Assembly (NCBI GenBank): GCA_964030475.1
Contig: CAXIPT010000037.1
Location: 1 to 64,000, forward strand
Length of the DNA stretch: 64,000 nt
Origin: Tethya wilhelma
Taxonomy: Eukaryota > Porifera > Demospongiae > Tethyida > Tethyidae
Direction: 5' to 3'
Position numbers and translations under genes: made by a program. The number at the start of each line of letters is the position of its first letter. Position 1 is the first letter of the stretch. Under the pieces are notes generated by a model that did no database searches, was not told the DNA's origin, and saw nothing but the letters and a program-made list of their open reading frames with translations. Shown here piece by piece: positions 45,361 to 56,041 of this stretch.

Positions 45361-45495
45361 GTGAGTTAAACAATTCTGATGATCATCTAATAATTATACT
45401 CCCTACATGGGAAATAGGATGGGGAGGTCTACCGCGGATTTCCACTCTCATTTCCACCCGGGTGCCACTATAGCTTGAAGGCGCTTAGCCTTGTT

Positions 45496-45551
45496 CCCAG
45501 GCTCCCTCTCAGGAAATGAAAGGTAATTTGCAAAGAAAGAGGGAGCCTGGT
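45496..45551. repeat. Small hairpin
   Basis: CCCAGGCTCCCTCTC is mirrored by AAGAGGGAGCCTGG within 55 bp. Possibly the remains of a MITE. Confidence 0.5.
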
Positions 45552-46125
45552 ATCTAAAATCAAAATTTTCAGTGCGCTTTGCGCACATTATTTTACCACC
45601 CCAGTAATCTCTGAATCCTATAGATCCGCCCCTGGTATATACTGCCATAAATCCTAGCCTGAATAGTGGACATAGGCATGGCATTGGTATAAGGTCCAGT
45701 CATTGACATGGACATTTGGCAGGAATTAGAAGGAGGAGCCTGCATGAGAATGAGTCCATCATACCTTTTCATATGTACATCAAGTCTGTAGCCCGGCCAA
45801 GTTCAGTTCATCCAACAATAAAATAATAATATGAGTTTTTTTAGTTCACAATACTGCCTTTCTTTGTAGAAGATTAAAAATAGTGACTCATGCACAATTC
45901 TGCAAATTAGAGGTGGTACAACAGTAACTCATTAACAAAGAAAATACCTTGAATAACAGACAGGGCTGTGTCCAAATTATATAATGTGTCCACCATTCAG
46001 AGAGTCTATACTGTAATGTCGTAATGTCTTATGTATCCTATACATACACATGCATGTACGCATGCATGTATACACACACACATCAATGTACAATGTCATG
46101 ATATTGATTGTACTAATATCTGTAG

Positions 46126-46224
46126 GACGGCCATTCCCCTCTGTTTATAGTCAGTTCTGATGGCCATGAGAAGGTGGTTAAACTACTCCTTTCAGCTGGA
46201 GCTAATGTTGGCTTACAGGACAAG
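46126..46224 (+). CDS. Ankyrin-repeat exon 16 (H-type)
   Basis: 99 nt, phase 0, CTGTAG acceptor, GTATAA donor: DGHSPLFIVSSDGHEKVVKL, LLSAGANVGLQDK. The last plus-strand ankyrin exon before the microsatellite/N junction. Confidence 0.82.
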
Positions 46225-46282
46225 GTATAATAGCTACTTATAGTGCATCACATTATGTCTGAACAATACGTACAGTAGAACG

Positions 46283-46284
<2 letters not shown>

Positions 46285-46330
<46 letters not shown>

Positions 46331-46331
46331 N

Positions 46332-46386
<55 letters not shown>
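46285..46386. repeat. (CA)n microsatellite with internal N
   Basis: About 100 bp of CA with a single N at 46331. Separates the ankyrin block from the CLASRP 3' end. At the corresponding place in the duplicate (34530-34560) only a short CA-rich stretch exists. Confidence 0.95.
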
Positions 46387-46389
<3 letters not shown>

Positions 46390-46774
46390 GGTCTGAGACA
46401 GCATTGTGGCATGCCAGGAATAAGGGGCACACAAACATTTGCCAACTCCTTCAAAACAATTGAAAGTGACCTAACCTCTGCAGATACTTAGTCTGTTGAG
46501 TGGCAAGAACAATCTATATAATATTATATATCCTTTTTGGTTTGTATTATAAGTGATTTTTATATTTTCAAGGACTGGTGTATAATAATAATTATTGTAA
46601 TAAACATGACATAACTAGTACATATTACATTAAAATAATTATTTTATCATTCTTGAGTTTTGACTGAATATCAGCAAAGTTTCGAGTTTGATCTTCCATA
46701 ATAAAACTCTGTATCAGATATCAGTGTGAGTATAAATACGCATTCATGTCTCACATTCACAATTAATGACATAC

Positions 46775-49700
46775 CTCCATCTTTAAATTTGTCGTCAGGC
46801 TTCACTCCGTGTCTGACAGGACTTGGTGTGCTCTCGGCTGGAGATCCAGGGGATTTCTCTGCACCATACAACTCTGCCGCACTGATGTAGGAATAGTCAG
46901 TGGCTGGGTTCCTGTTTTATAAGATATGCAGTAGTAAACAAAACTTACATGCACACTTCTAACCTTTTACCAACAAAGTTAGAGTGACCTCATCCCAAGC
47001 TCTCTGCCCACAAATTAAAAGTAACAACGATACAAAAAAAAAAAAAAATGTTAGAGGTTAGGGGGCAGGGCTTAGGGAGAAAGAGTCTGTACTATAAGAC
47101 ATTAATTTTCTCTAGTGGTACTTGACTAATTCAACGTGTATATACACATGTATGTGACTTAATTGGGTGCAAGCCTGGTATATACTGCAGAATACTATAC
47201 ATGTACAATAAAGTAAATAAGGCTCACTTGTGTCTTAATTTCTTTATCTGTTCTCTCAACTTCTCTTCTCTTTCCTGTAAATTGAGAATTGTGAATTAAT
47301 AAACAGTGATTTATTGGACTGCATGCTGTGCTTACAATTCTCTCAGCTTCTTTGACGTGTTCTTTGGCACGTTGAACCTTCTTGTCCATCTTGTCTGCAA
47401 GGCAAACCAATAAAGAAGCATCAAATAAACATTAGTATGACAGCTGCAGCTATTAATTGGATGGAGCCATGTAAACCATAAGTTACATACAGTAGAACCT
47501 CGATTATCCGAACCTCGCTTATCCGAACCCTCGATTATACAAACAGAGCTGGAAGACCAAATTTCGGTTAATTAGAACAAATCAGAACGGACTCCGCCCT
47601 CTTTTCGAGCTTGAGGCTTACGTAATCGTGCACGCGGTCGCTATTATTCAAGTTTGATCGAAGAAAAATACAATCTACCAGTGTTCTGAGATGCTAAAGA
47701 GCTAGTAAAACTATCGTGGTTACTGTTAGAGGGGTAAAAACAAGCGTAATTTTATTGCTTCAGTTATCCGAACAAATTCGGTTTTCCGAATGCTTGAAGT
47801 TAGGCTGTGCCCCGAGGTGTTCGGATAATCGAGGTTCTACTGTACTCACCACTGTCTATGGTGTACAATAATGTCATAGCAATGAGATTACACTTACATT
47901 GTTTGTTTAGTTGAGCTTGCATTTTCTTCATCATCCGTTCCCTGGCTGTCATCTTTGGCTGTACAAGAGATGTGTATGTGCATGTTGGTGTGGTGGTGGG
48001 GTGGTATGTGTTGGTAATTGACATGCATCAGCTAGTGCTAACACAAAATTCATCCTCGATCCACACACATATACATGTACATGTACAAGCCTAGGCTTTA
48101 CATATTTTTTTTTGTATATATACGTTACCTTTTCTGTCTTTGATGTCACAGACACAACTGGTCCAGTCCTATACAAACATGAACAACTTTAGGTCAAAAC
48201 ACAACATAATAGCAACTACCCAAGACCACATCACTGTCCCTACTTGGTCTCCTCATCCGTTGTGTTGTGTCTCTCGGGAGAGCCACTAGGACTCTTGCTC
48301 TGTGAGGGTGATCTTGATGACCTCCTAGTGCCACGCCTCCTATCTGGTGACCCACTACGGGAGGATGAACTGGACCTTGACCTTTCTCCTCCGTCATCAC
48401 TAGAAGAACGACCTCCCCCTCTAGATCGGCTCCTCGATCGAGACTTGCGTCTATCAGAGGGAGATCGTCTGGAAGGGGAGTGTCTGTAGCTATAGTAACG
48501 GTCTCGACTTCTGCTCCTAGAGCGGCTCCTGGATCTACTGCTGTAGGAGGAGTGTCTCCGATGGCGTTTAGGGCGGGGACTAGGACTCCTGGAACGAGAT
48601 CGAGAGTGATAGCGTCTCCTTTGAGAATAATAGTCCCTAATAATATTGTAAGAATTAATGAAGTCCAGAGGAGGTAGGAAAGGGTCACGTGATCCATCTA
48701 TTTTGCTGACTCGGCTTTGAGCATCCAGTATGCAAGTAGTACTTTATCATAGGCTCTCTAGTTTTCAGGGTTGCCTGCGACTTTCCTGAGCAAATTTGGT
48801 ATCAAACTATCGAGAAAAGTTCAAGAAAGAATCTGGCCCCCCCGCCCCTCGATTCAAGCAACTCTCTTTGTGGTAAATGGCGATGAAATTTTTGGTCAGA
48901 GGGATGCAGACTTGCTGAAGTGCTTAAATGGCAGCCAAACTGATTTTTTGGCCTATACATAAGCTGGAAAAGCTCAGAACTCTACAAAGATGTTCAAAAA
49001 GCTTGCAATATCTAGTCGCTAAAGTCATACGCGCTCAATGGAATGCAATTAAATCACGTGAAATTCACTGAAAATCAGGTGGAATATTGATGCTTTCGTA
49101 CCTCCTCTGAATGAAGTCAATAAGCAAGGCAATCTACTAAGAAAATTATACAAGTAGTAAAAATTTCAAAAAAATAAGTAGTGTAGGAATGGGCAGTGCG
49201 GTAAAAAGTATTGAAACAAGGCATGGTCTCAATTTCGGCACATGACTACTTCATTTTTTTTTCTTGATCACTTATAATTATGGATTTTCAGTGTTGTGTT
49301 GCAATGATCTGTGCAATCAGTACCATAGCTAGCTTATGATTACTGCATTGGTTCAAATTTCTCAGTACTATATTATAGCTAATCACTTGGCTACTGAAAT
49401 AATGGAGTAAACTATAAAAGACAGGTATATATAACTTAAACTGGATTGCCAGCCAAGAGTTGGACATAAAAATGAAGTAGTCATGTGCCGAAATTGAGAC
49501 CATGCCTTGTTTCAATACTTTTTACCGCACTGCCCATTCCTACACTACTTATTTTTTTGAAATTTTTACTACTTGTTCATTCACTTTTTTCAACACTACA
49601 GTGTGGAGACTGTCAGAGACTGGTAAGTCCCTACAAAAAGCTTGAGTAGGAGCCACTTCAGTATACTAGAGGGAGCTAATGTGCGCATGCGTATATAATG

Positions 49701-52367
49701 CCACGTGCAAAGATAATGAATGACCTTTGAACTCTACCCACAAAGATGGCTGCATTGTAGTACATGAATTTATACGCTAAGTTTTAAAGCTTTCTAGTTT
49801 TTGTTTAGGCCTATTTATGATGAAAACGAGTATCAAGGAATGTAGTACCCATGAAAAGAACTTACTTTGTGCCGTCAAAGTTGGCTCAACACATTCTGGT
49901 TCTCTGGAAATGCTTTTCAAGTAAGTCAGTTAGGAAGTACGTAAGTAAGTAAGGGTACGATATAAAACACGGACCGGACCGGACTAACGGACCCGAATAA
50001 CGGACTCAGTCCGTACATAAAATACGGACTGGCATGCGTTGTATAAAATACGGACCGGACTTTTCCTATATTAATAGTGCATGCAGCGCAGCTCAGCGCA
50101 GCGCTCGAACAGAGTGTTTATAAGATTATAATTATAGTCGTCCTTTACCTACCAAATGCAACGTGTATCATTAAGAGTTCAGCTTATTATGGTCTACTGA
50201 TAAAGAAAAAATGATCAAAATATTATTATATAAATGTAGACAGAAAAAAAAAAACTTAATTGACTCATCACTACAAAACTCAACTAACAACAATAAATGC
50301 AATACCACACAGAACGACCTCTCTTTACGTTAGCACATTTGTAGTGATACCATTTATGACACGCATCACAACTGATCATTTTTGAGTCGAACAATTCTGG
50401 CATATTACAATAACAGTACGTTTGAATGCATAATCTCTTCTTTTGGTTAAACATGGAAAGATCAGGGGCACAGTTTGGATAAGGTTTGATGCAACCTTCT
50501 TCAAAACATTTATCCAAGTGATACCTCATTTTGGTTTGATCAAAAAAAGATCGCCTCTGTCCATGAGCAAGAGAAACCGCATTAGCTATTGAAAACAGCC
50601 CACAAATGGTGCTCCCTTGTTGTTGTTGGACAGACTCAACAGTTACAGGCAAGATGCTGTTCTTTGTCAATGGATGAAAAAGAGCAACCAGTTGGTTTTC
50701 TAATGATGGTGACAGCTTCCCATTAAATGCCGAGTCAAATAACTTCACAGTACCATTACAACAGCTGGTACACACCCAGTGGTGTCGATCTGCATCGAAC
50801 AGAATCTGGATAGCTAGGGCTACAATTGTGCATGTGGATACGAAAAAAAGGACAAAATGAATAACAAGGAACAATAGTTATTGTCAATAATCATGGACTG
50901 ACCTTCATCAGAGGAAATGGCTATTGTTTGGAAACTTCCGTTCTGGCCCCTCAGTGGTGATTGCAACCCAAGATATGGGTGATAGCCGATTAGTAAGCAC
51001 TGGACGAGAAAGCGACTCCATTGACTTCAGAAAAATAGCACTTACCATTTAGTTGCCCGCTTAAATGCTCCAAGAAGAGCAGCTTCTTTATTGTTCAAAG
51101 CTAAACCGAACCAATGAGATTATAGCAAGGTTCTAAGGTCAGTCCGTATTGCCAGGGAGTAGGTCCGTAAGTAGTCCGTACATTAGTCCGTATTTTATAC
51201 ATTTGATCCACAAAACACGGACCGGACGGAGCGGGTAGTACATTATAATACGGTCCGTTAGTCCGGTCCGGTCCGTGTTTTATATCGTACCGTAAGTAAG
51301 TAAGTTAGATGAACAAAAATGGTACTATGGTGGCTTCCCACCTAGCGCTCTCTACGAGTGCTGCGGAAAGTTTTTGTGAGTTTTAAGACTTGCATGCAGT
51401 TGGTAATCTGTCAGTGAGAGCTTCTGAGCAACTTTGAAGGTCTAGTTTTGTTTGACTAGATTTTTATGGTGGCCAACATTTTGTATTGTGTCTATGGGAC
51501 AGCCGGCCCATTCCTACTATATGTACTACCGTACGTATGATACACAAGCAAGTTAGAGTGCATGTCCATTGTACACACTCTATAAAGAAAGAAAAAGTGT
51601 ATACTCACCTGTGTGTTGATCTTGACCTGGACCTGGAGTGGGAGTGTCTCCCTCGGTGACGCCTCCTCCCAGACTGGTACCTACTCCGAGAGAAATCCCC
51701 CTGAGGAGATGGGGAGGAGTGATATCGGCTGCGATACGATCCCCTCCTGTCCCTCCGTGGGGACGGGGAGCGACTGTCACGACGAGATGATCTCCTACGA
51801 CCTCTGTCCCTGTAGAGATCTCGATCACGGTCTCTTTGAGAGGAAGACTCCGAGTCCCTTCCTCTCCGATGATGAGTGGAGGATGGCCTCCTGTCAGACT
51901 CCCTACCACTGGCTGGTTTGGAACGAGACTTCAATTCTTGATGAGATGAAGAAGGAGCTTTATCCGATGACTGAGCCTGAGTGTTGTCATCACCACCATG
52001 GTCGTCTTGGTTACCAAATTCAGTGATGTATTCGACTTTCACCTCTCCTTCAGGACTGGTGGACCGGGAGCTAGAGCTGGATAGAAAGGAACGTTAATAA
52101 GTGAAGCTTTTCAAAATACTAATACTGATACATGTACATATAAACGCAGACAAATACACAGCCATACCATGATAGAACCGAATGAAAGTAAGATATGTAG
52201 AATTTTTTTTATTGCTCATGCTCACACTGACAGCACATACCCTGACTTCCTAGTGTCTGACTGGTAGGGTTCATAGGAGGGGCTGTCCCTCATGGCATAG
52301 GTGGGAGGAGTGGGGTAACGATGATGACTCTCCTTTAGAGCCCTCCTCTCTCTGCGAGATTTACGAC

Positions 52368-52451
<84 letters not shown>

Positions 52452-53269
52452 NGTATATATCATATGTATATGTTGTATGTGCTTGATGCATGTACAAAGA
52501 GATTGTGTTTGTGTGTGTGTGTATGTGTGTGTGTAGACTTACTGATAAATTTGACTTTTGTTTCTCAGCTAGTTTGTTCTGCTTCTGTTCTTCAAATGTT
52601 GACTTCTCCATCCTCAGTGTCCTGCAGGGGAAGAAACATACACATACACATGTACTAAATTGAAAATAAAATCTGATGGCTTCATCAATCATAGAATTGA
52701 TAATATACCGTATAGCACAAAAATTTGGCGGATTTGAATATTGGCGGATTGGCGGTTCAGTAAGGACCACCAATATTAAATCCGCCAAATAGTCATTTTT
52801 GCGCATGCACATATATATTGATGCGAGCGCAAACGGCAAAATAAAATCCAGGAATCATGAAATTTTCAACAATCTGCCAAATTTTATTCCCGCCAATATT
52901 TTGTGCTATACGGTATTACACATGCGGGTGTGTAATATATTATCTATGGCTTCATCTTACTTGCTGAACATCCCAGCTGGTATATAGTTGAGAGCCATCA
53001 TGTTCAGTTGATCCACTTGAGCAGGAATCAGTGAATCAATATCAAAATCAATCTCTACAAAGTTAAAAATAGTTATCAACTTTTAATGTGTTCACTATAA
53101 TTCATGTATAGCAATAACTGTATGTACATAAGCTGCCCCAACCAACCTTCCTCACTATCGCTGTTCTCTCCCTGCTCATTATTCTCCTCCTCTTCCAGTG
53201 TTTCCTCTCTCCCTCCACCATCCTTGGAGTAGCTGTAGGCTATGGCTGCCTTGGCTGAAGACCTGGTGN

Positions 53270-53318
<49 letters not shown>

Positions 53319-53823
53319 ATATGTGTGCCTTACTTTTTCTTGTCTTTGTTCTTCGTTGCTTGTGGAAACATTTCCTCCACGTCAATCCTAGCCAGAGCCT
53401 CTTGCTCACCCAAACCATTGTATACCAGCTGTACTCCTTCTCTTTTTTTTCAATTCAAGGTTCACGTTTCGGTTGTATTGTGTTCTTGTAGGATACCATG
53501 GCAAGGTGATGCTCAATATCATCTCAAGGTATGATGTAAGAATGCACCTGGACTATATCCCTGACCATTCCAAACTCCCTAAACCAGAGTGAGTTACACT
53601 GACACGATTCAAGTGTAGTAGTACTACATATAGACTTGGTGAGATTGATACCTTATTGATTTTTTTTTCCTACTTTAATCTTAATATTAATGCAATTGAT
53701 TGTGATATGATTGTAATTCAGGTTGAGCACTGATGAGTTGCGAGAAGAGAAGAGGTGTAGCTATGAGAGATATCGTAGCCTTGTCATCAATGGCTACAAT
53801 GGTTTGGGTGAGCAAGAGGCTCN

Positions 53824-53865
<42 letters not shown>

Positions 53866-55274
53866 TGTTTGGTGCACACGTGTGTGTAGAAATAATCCTA
53901 CTTTTTCTTGTCTTTGTTCTTCTTTGTTACTTGTGGAAACATTTCCTCCACGTCAATCCTAGCCAGAGCCTCTTGCTCACCCAAACCATTGTAGCCATTG
54001 ATGACAAGGCTACGATATCTCTCATAGCTACACCTCTTCTCTTCTCGCAACTCATCAGTGCTCAACCTGTGTCAAGATCAATCATATCGTGATCAATTGC
54101 GTCAATATCAGGATCAAAGTAAAAAAACATAACATGTTGGTATCAAGCTCACCTACATGAACATTCGTACAGTACACTTTTAGTGTAACTCACTCTGGTT
54201 TTGGTTGCTTGGAGTGGTCAGGAATATAGTCCAGGTGCATTCTTACATCATACCTCGAGATGATATTGTCAGCATCACCTTGCCATGGTATCCTGCAAGA
54301 GACAACCAAATGTGAACCTTGAACTAAAAAAAAAAAAAAAAAGTATAAGCTCAAGTAGGCGGTAAGCATTGACCTACAGCAACCCTGCGACCCACTAATA
54401 GATGTGTTTCCATGTTAACTCTAGCAACAAAATGACCTCCAACCATACTTGATGAGTTACTTTGCAGTTAATAGTGGCATTGCTAGCTTATGTGTATGTA
54501 TCTCAGATACACGTACTCTGACTGAGGATCGTTTTGAACTGACATCGTGCTATATTATGAGCTAATTTAGTTGGAAAACATTCTAATCCACTATATATAG
54601 GTTGAAACAGTAACAAGAGTGATAGGAATCAAGTTGGATATACACATGTAACCTAGAATAGATACAAATGAAAAAGTCTCAAACATACATGTGTAGATAC
54701 ACCCTCTGGTTGACTAGAAACAAACACATAGATGGGAAATTAAAGAATAGAGTCATACACAAAGCTGTACATAAACACTCCTATTGCACACAGTTAAGCA
54801 TTGCCATCACATTTGGTGGTACCAGTGTCTCTCCTTCAGGCACCACCCCTCTCATTACACAACTAGCTACACTCACTGACATCATAGAGTCCAAACTTCC
54901 CGACGTCTTTGGGTCAAGATGTAGCTTGCATTTTGTACCGTAGAGACGCAACAGCTGAAGGCTGTCTCCTTGCTGTGTGTACATGTGTGTGTGTAAAATA
55001 TGAAAACAGTAAGAAAGATTAAGTTGCAAGAATCAAAATGATGACTCCTCAACCCCCCCCCCAAAAAAAAAACAACAAAACATTGGGCGGGAGGGGGTAT
55101 GGATGAAGAGGTCAAATATTATGATGGTCACATAAAATTTAAACAATTTATTTAGACTAAAACCGTTCTTCCGACCATTTTCTCGTAGTGTTCTCTACGT
55201 CTCTCGGCTCTCCTCTGAAAGTCTATCATGGCCACTCGTATCTTCTTCTCCTGCTTTCTTGCTTCGTGCCACAT
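46775..55274 (-). CDS. CLASRP: CLASRP-like (CLK4-associating SR-rich) protein, 15 exons visible here
   Basis: Exons (minus): 55176-55274, 54881-54972, 54194-54292, 53902-54066, 53147-53262, 52961-53054, 52543-52621, 52241-52368, 51609-52076, 48244-48636, 48129-48168, 47898-47958, 47336-47394, 47228-47274, 46775-46911; phases agree throughout. ATG at 55274 gives MWHEARKQEKKIRVAMIDFQ, the hallmark N-terminus of the SWAP/CLASRP family. Then follow CKLHLDPK, IPWQGDADNIISRYDVRMHL, KRCSYERYRSLV, an acidic exon, KSRRERRALKE with YAMRDSPSYEPY, VEYITEFGNQ, two large RS-rich exons, MTARERMMKKMQAQLNKQ and a basic coiled coil. With the stop exon at 34480 the product would be about 695 aa, close to the roughly 670 aa of the vertebrate protein. 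Expected role: nuclear, linked to SR-protein phosphorylation and splicing. No stop exon lies adjacent to 46775, and an inverted exon copy (53492-53822) interrupts intron 4. Confidence 0.9.
47490..47842. mobile_element. pogo/Tigger-like MITE
   Basis: Ends CAGTAGAACCTCGATTATCC and GGATAATCGAGGTTCTACTG, flanked by TA on both sides (47488-47489, 47843-47844): the TA target and CAGTAGAACC-type termini of the pogo branch of Tc1/mariner. 353 bp, no transposase. Sits in a CLASRP intron. Confidence 0.9.
49954..51291 (-). mobile_element. 1.34-kb TIR transposon carrying Ulp1-like protease and PHD finger
   Basis: Terminal inverted repeats of about 40 bp: GGTACGATATAAAACACGGA, then CCGGACCGGACTAACGGACC, exactly mirrored at the right end. 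Several subterminal copies of TAAAAYACGGAC occur on both sides (for example near 50020, 50045, 51190, 51220), as expected for transposase-binding sites. The flanks share GTAAGTAAGTAAG (49941-49953 and 51292-51304), so the target duplication is 5, 9 or 13 bp and ambiguous because the site is tandem. The cargo is the protease/PHD gene; no transposase is inside. Confidence 0.88.
50284..50813 (-). CDS. Ulp1-like (C48) cysteine protease domain fused to a PHD finger, last exon
   Basis: The frame ends at a stop at 50284. The start of this exon is probably near 50806-50813. Visible: DADRHHWVCTSC (catalytic His), KLFDSAFNG (catalytic Asp), QQQGSTICGLFSIANAVSLA (Gln and catalytic Cys of the Ulp1/SENP type), then a Cys-rich tail CYCNMPELFDSKMISCDAC, HKWYHYKCANV, WYCIYCC with PHD-finger spacing. 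Likely upstream exons lie at about 51047-51112 (NNKEAALLGAFKRATKW, GTAAGT donor) and near 50900-51000. An intact catalytic triad suggests an active isopeptidase or protease that may bind histone tails. Lies wholly inside the TIR element. Confidence 0.8.
52374..52451. repeat. (GA)n microsatellite acting as a polypyrimidine tract
   Basis: About 80 bp of GA on the plus strand, meaning CT on the CLASRP strand, ending three bases before the acceptor of exon 52241-52368. A single N at 52452 marks its far end. Confidence 0.9.
52707..52916. mobile_element. Short TIR MITE
   Basis: ACCGTATAGCACAAAAATTT at the left and CCAATATTTTGTGCTATACGGT at the right (about 25-bp TIRs), with repeated TTGGCGGATT inside. 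210 bp in a CLASRP intron. Confidence 0.85.
53270..53317. repeat. (TG)n microsatellite
   Basis: About 48 bp, starting immediately after a single N at 53269. Confidence 0.95.
53334..53822. pseudogene. Partial and inverted copies of CLASRP exons 3 and 4
   Basis: On the minus strand, 53334-53420 repeats the 3' half of exon 4 (LARIDVEEMFPQATKNKDKK) with its GTAAGG donor. On the plus strand, 53492-53588 is exon 3 with splice sites but two bases short (97 versus 99 nt), and 53722-53822 is exon 4 up to the single N at 53823. The flanking intron sequence is homologous too, at clearly less than full identity. Bounded by N at 53269 and 53823. Confidence 0.8.
53824..53861. repeat. (TG)n microsatellite
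   Basis: Starts directly after the single N at 53823, between the inverted exon copy and true exon 4. Confidence 0.95.
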
Positions 55275-55491
55275 CTTGAAGAGGAAAGCCAAAAGTTCTG
55301 TGAGAGATCGAGATTATATAATATTGTTGGAAATGGTCGTCGCAAGCACGTGTTGCCATAAAAAGGGAAACAAAAGGGTTATCAAGTTTGCGTTCGACGT
55401 TCCCGCGCAAATGCGCGCGCGAATTGGAGCACATGCGCACAACTTTACAGAACCTTTGCTGAACAAAATTTGTAATTCCAAACAAAAACGG

Positions 55492-56041
55492 TTAAGTTCT
55501 CTTTATTTCAAATTCTCTGATTGTATCTGTGACAAGAATGAGATGATCAAAGAAAGAACCAACAGCTACTCTCAGCATCCGAGCCTCCTTAGCTGTGAGT
55601 GTGCTGCACAAAGAAACACAAAAGAACACAATCAACAACACAGGACAACTATATATGAGCATAAAGAGGCTTCTTAACTTAGGCCATAATGTTAGCTACC
55701 ATACATTGTTATGTGTTTATTTTACTTACACATGTAAAGTGTTGTCCTCTACTTTCAATGTTTTCTTGACCTCCGACCTTCTTGGTTCTGGATCAACTAC
55801 AAGTGTGTTGTAGGCAATTTCAGCTTGTGAATTTGACTCAAAAGGAACACTCATGTTGCTGCGAAGGTGTGTGAAAGAGAAAGTGAGGATTAAAAGGTGA
55901 GTCTTGTTGACAGTTTTGAAATAAATCTACACAGTGAGCCTACTCATAGAATGAATCTCGTAGAATTAGGCAAGTAAATACACACACTTTGGGATGTAAA
56001 ACTTACAAAACTAGAGGCTGTACTTCTGCTTCCTCAGCCAT
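55492..56041 (-). CDS. LAGE3: LAGE3 / Pcc1 homologue, KEOPS complex subunit
   Basis: Three exons, 56007-56041, 55730-55858 and 55492-55603, join with GTAAGT donors and matching phases (276 nt, 91 aa). ATG at 56041. The mature core reads LVFNMSVPFESNSQAEIAYN, LVVDPEPRR, KKTLKVEDNTLHVTLTAKEA, RMLRVAVGSFFDHLILVTDT and ends REFEIKRT. The SVPF...AEIAYNTL..D.EP pattern and the C-terminal R-x6-SFFDHLxLV helix match Pcc1/LAGE3. The family subunit works with OSGEP (Kae1) and TP53RK (Bud32) in tRNA t6A37 synthesis. The start codon of CLASRP lies 217 bp downstream on the same strand. The length is typical of the family core. Confidence 0.9.

Larger units (their letters stand above)
49140..51542 (+). mobile_element. 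Element X copy c, split by a nested transposon
   Basis: Hairpin part at 49150-49570 (arms with GGAATGGGCAGTGCGGTAAA) and unique part through CAGTGTGGAGACTGTCAGAG, ending GCCCATTCCTACTATATGTA. Interrupted at 49954-51291 by the Ulp1/PHD element in a GTAAGTAAG stretch. Confidence 0.78.
48637..51608 (-). other. Large CLASRP intron hosting nested transposons
   Basis: The intron between the two RS-rich exons. Apart from element X copy c and the element nested in it, the stretch 48640-49130 shows no gene. Confidence 0.7.

Noticed and set aside
45427..45640. Possible TIR element with CCGCGGAT/ATCCGCCCC ends
   Set aside because: The two ends do not pair well enough; only the small inner hairpin at 45496-45551 is supported.
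46234..46454. Cys-Val repeat proteins, and similar frames at 53179-53534, 53723-54092 and 59231-59587
   Set aside because: Translations of CA/TG microsatellites, not genes.
48194..48697. 167-codon hydrophobic minus-strand frame
   Set aside because: It is an alternative frame of the RS-rich CLASRP exon 48244-48636; the RS frame has correct splice phases and family similarity.
53198..53491. Possible plus-strand gene near 53.2-53.5 kb
   Set aside because: Sequence is the CLASRP exon complement plus a TG repeat; the only plus-strand exons are the inverted CLASRP copies.
55228..55677. 149-codon plus-strand frame
   Set aside because: It lies antisense to CLASRP exon 1 and LAGE3 exon 3 and has no domain.
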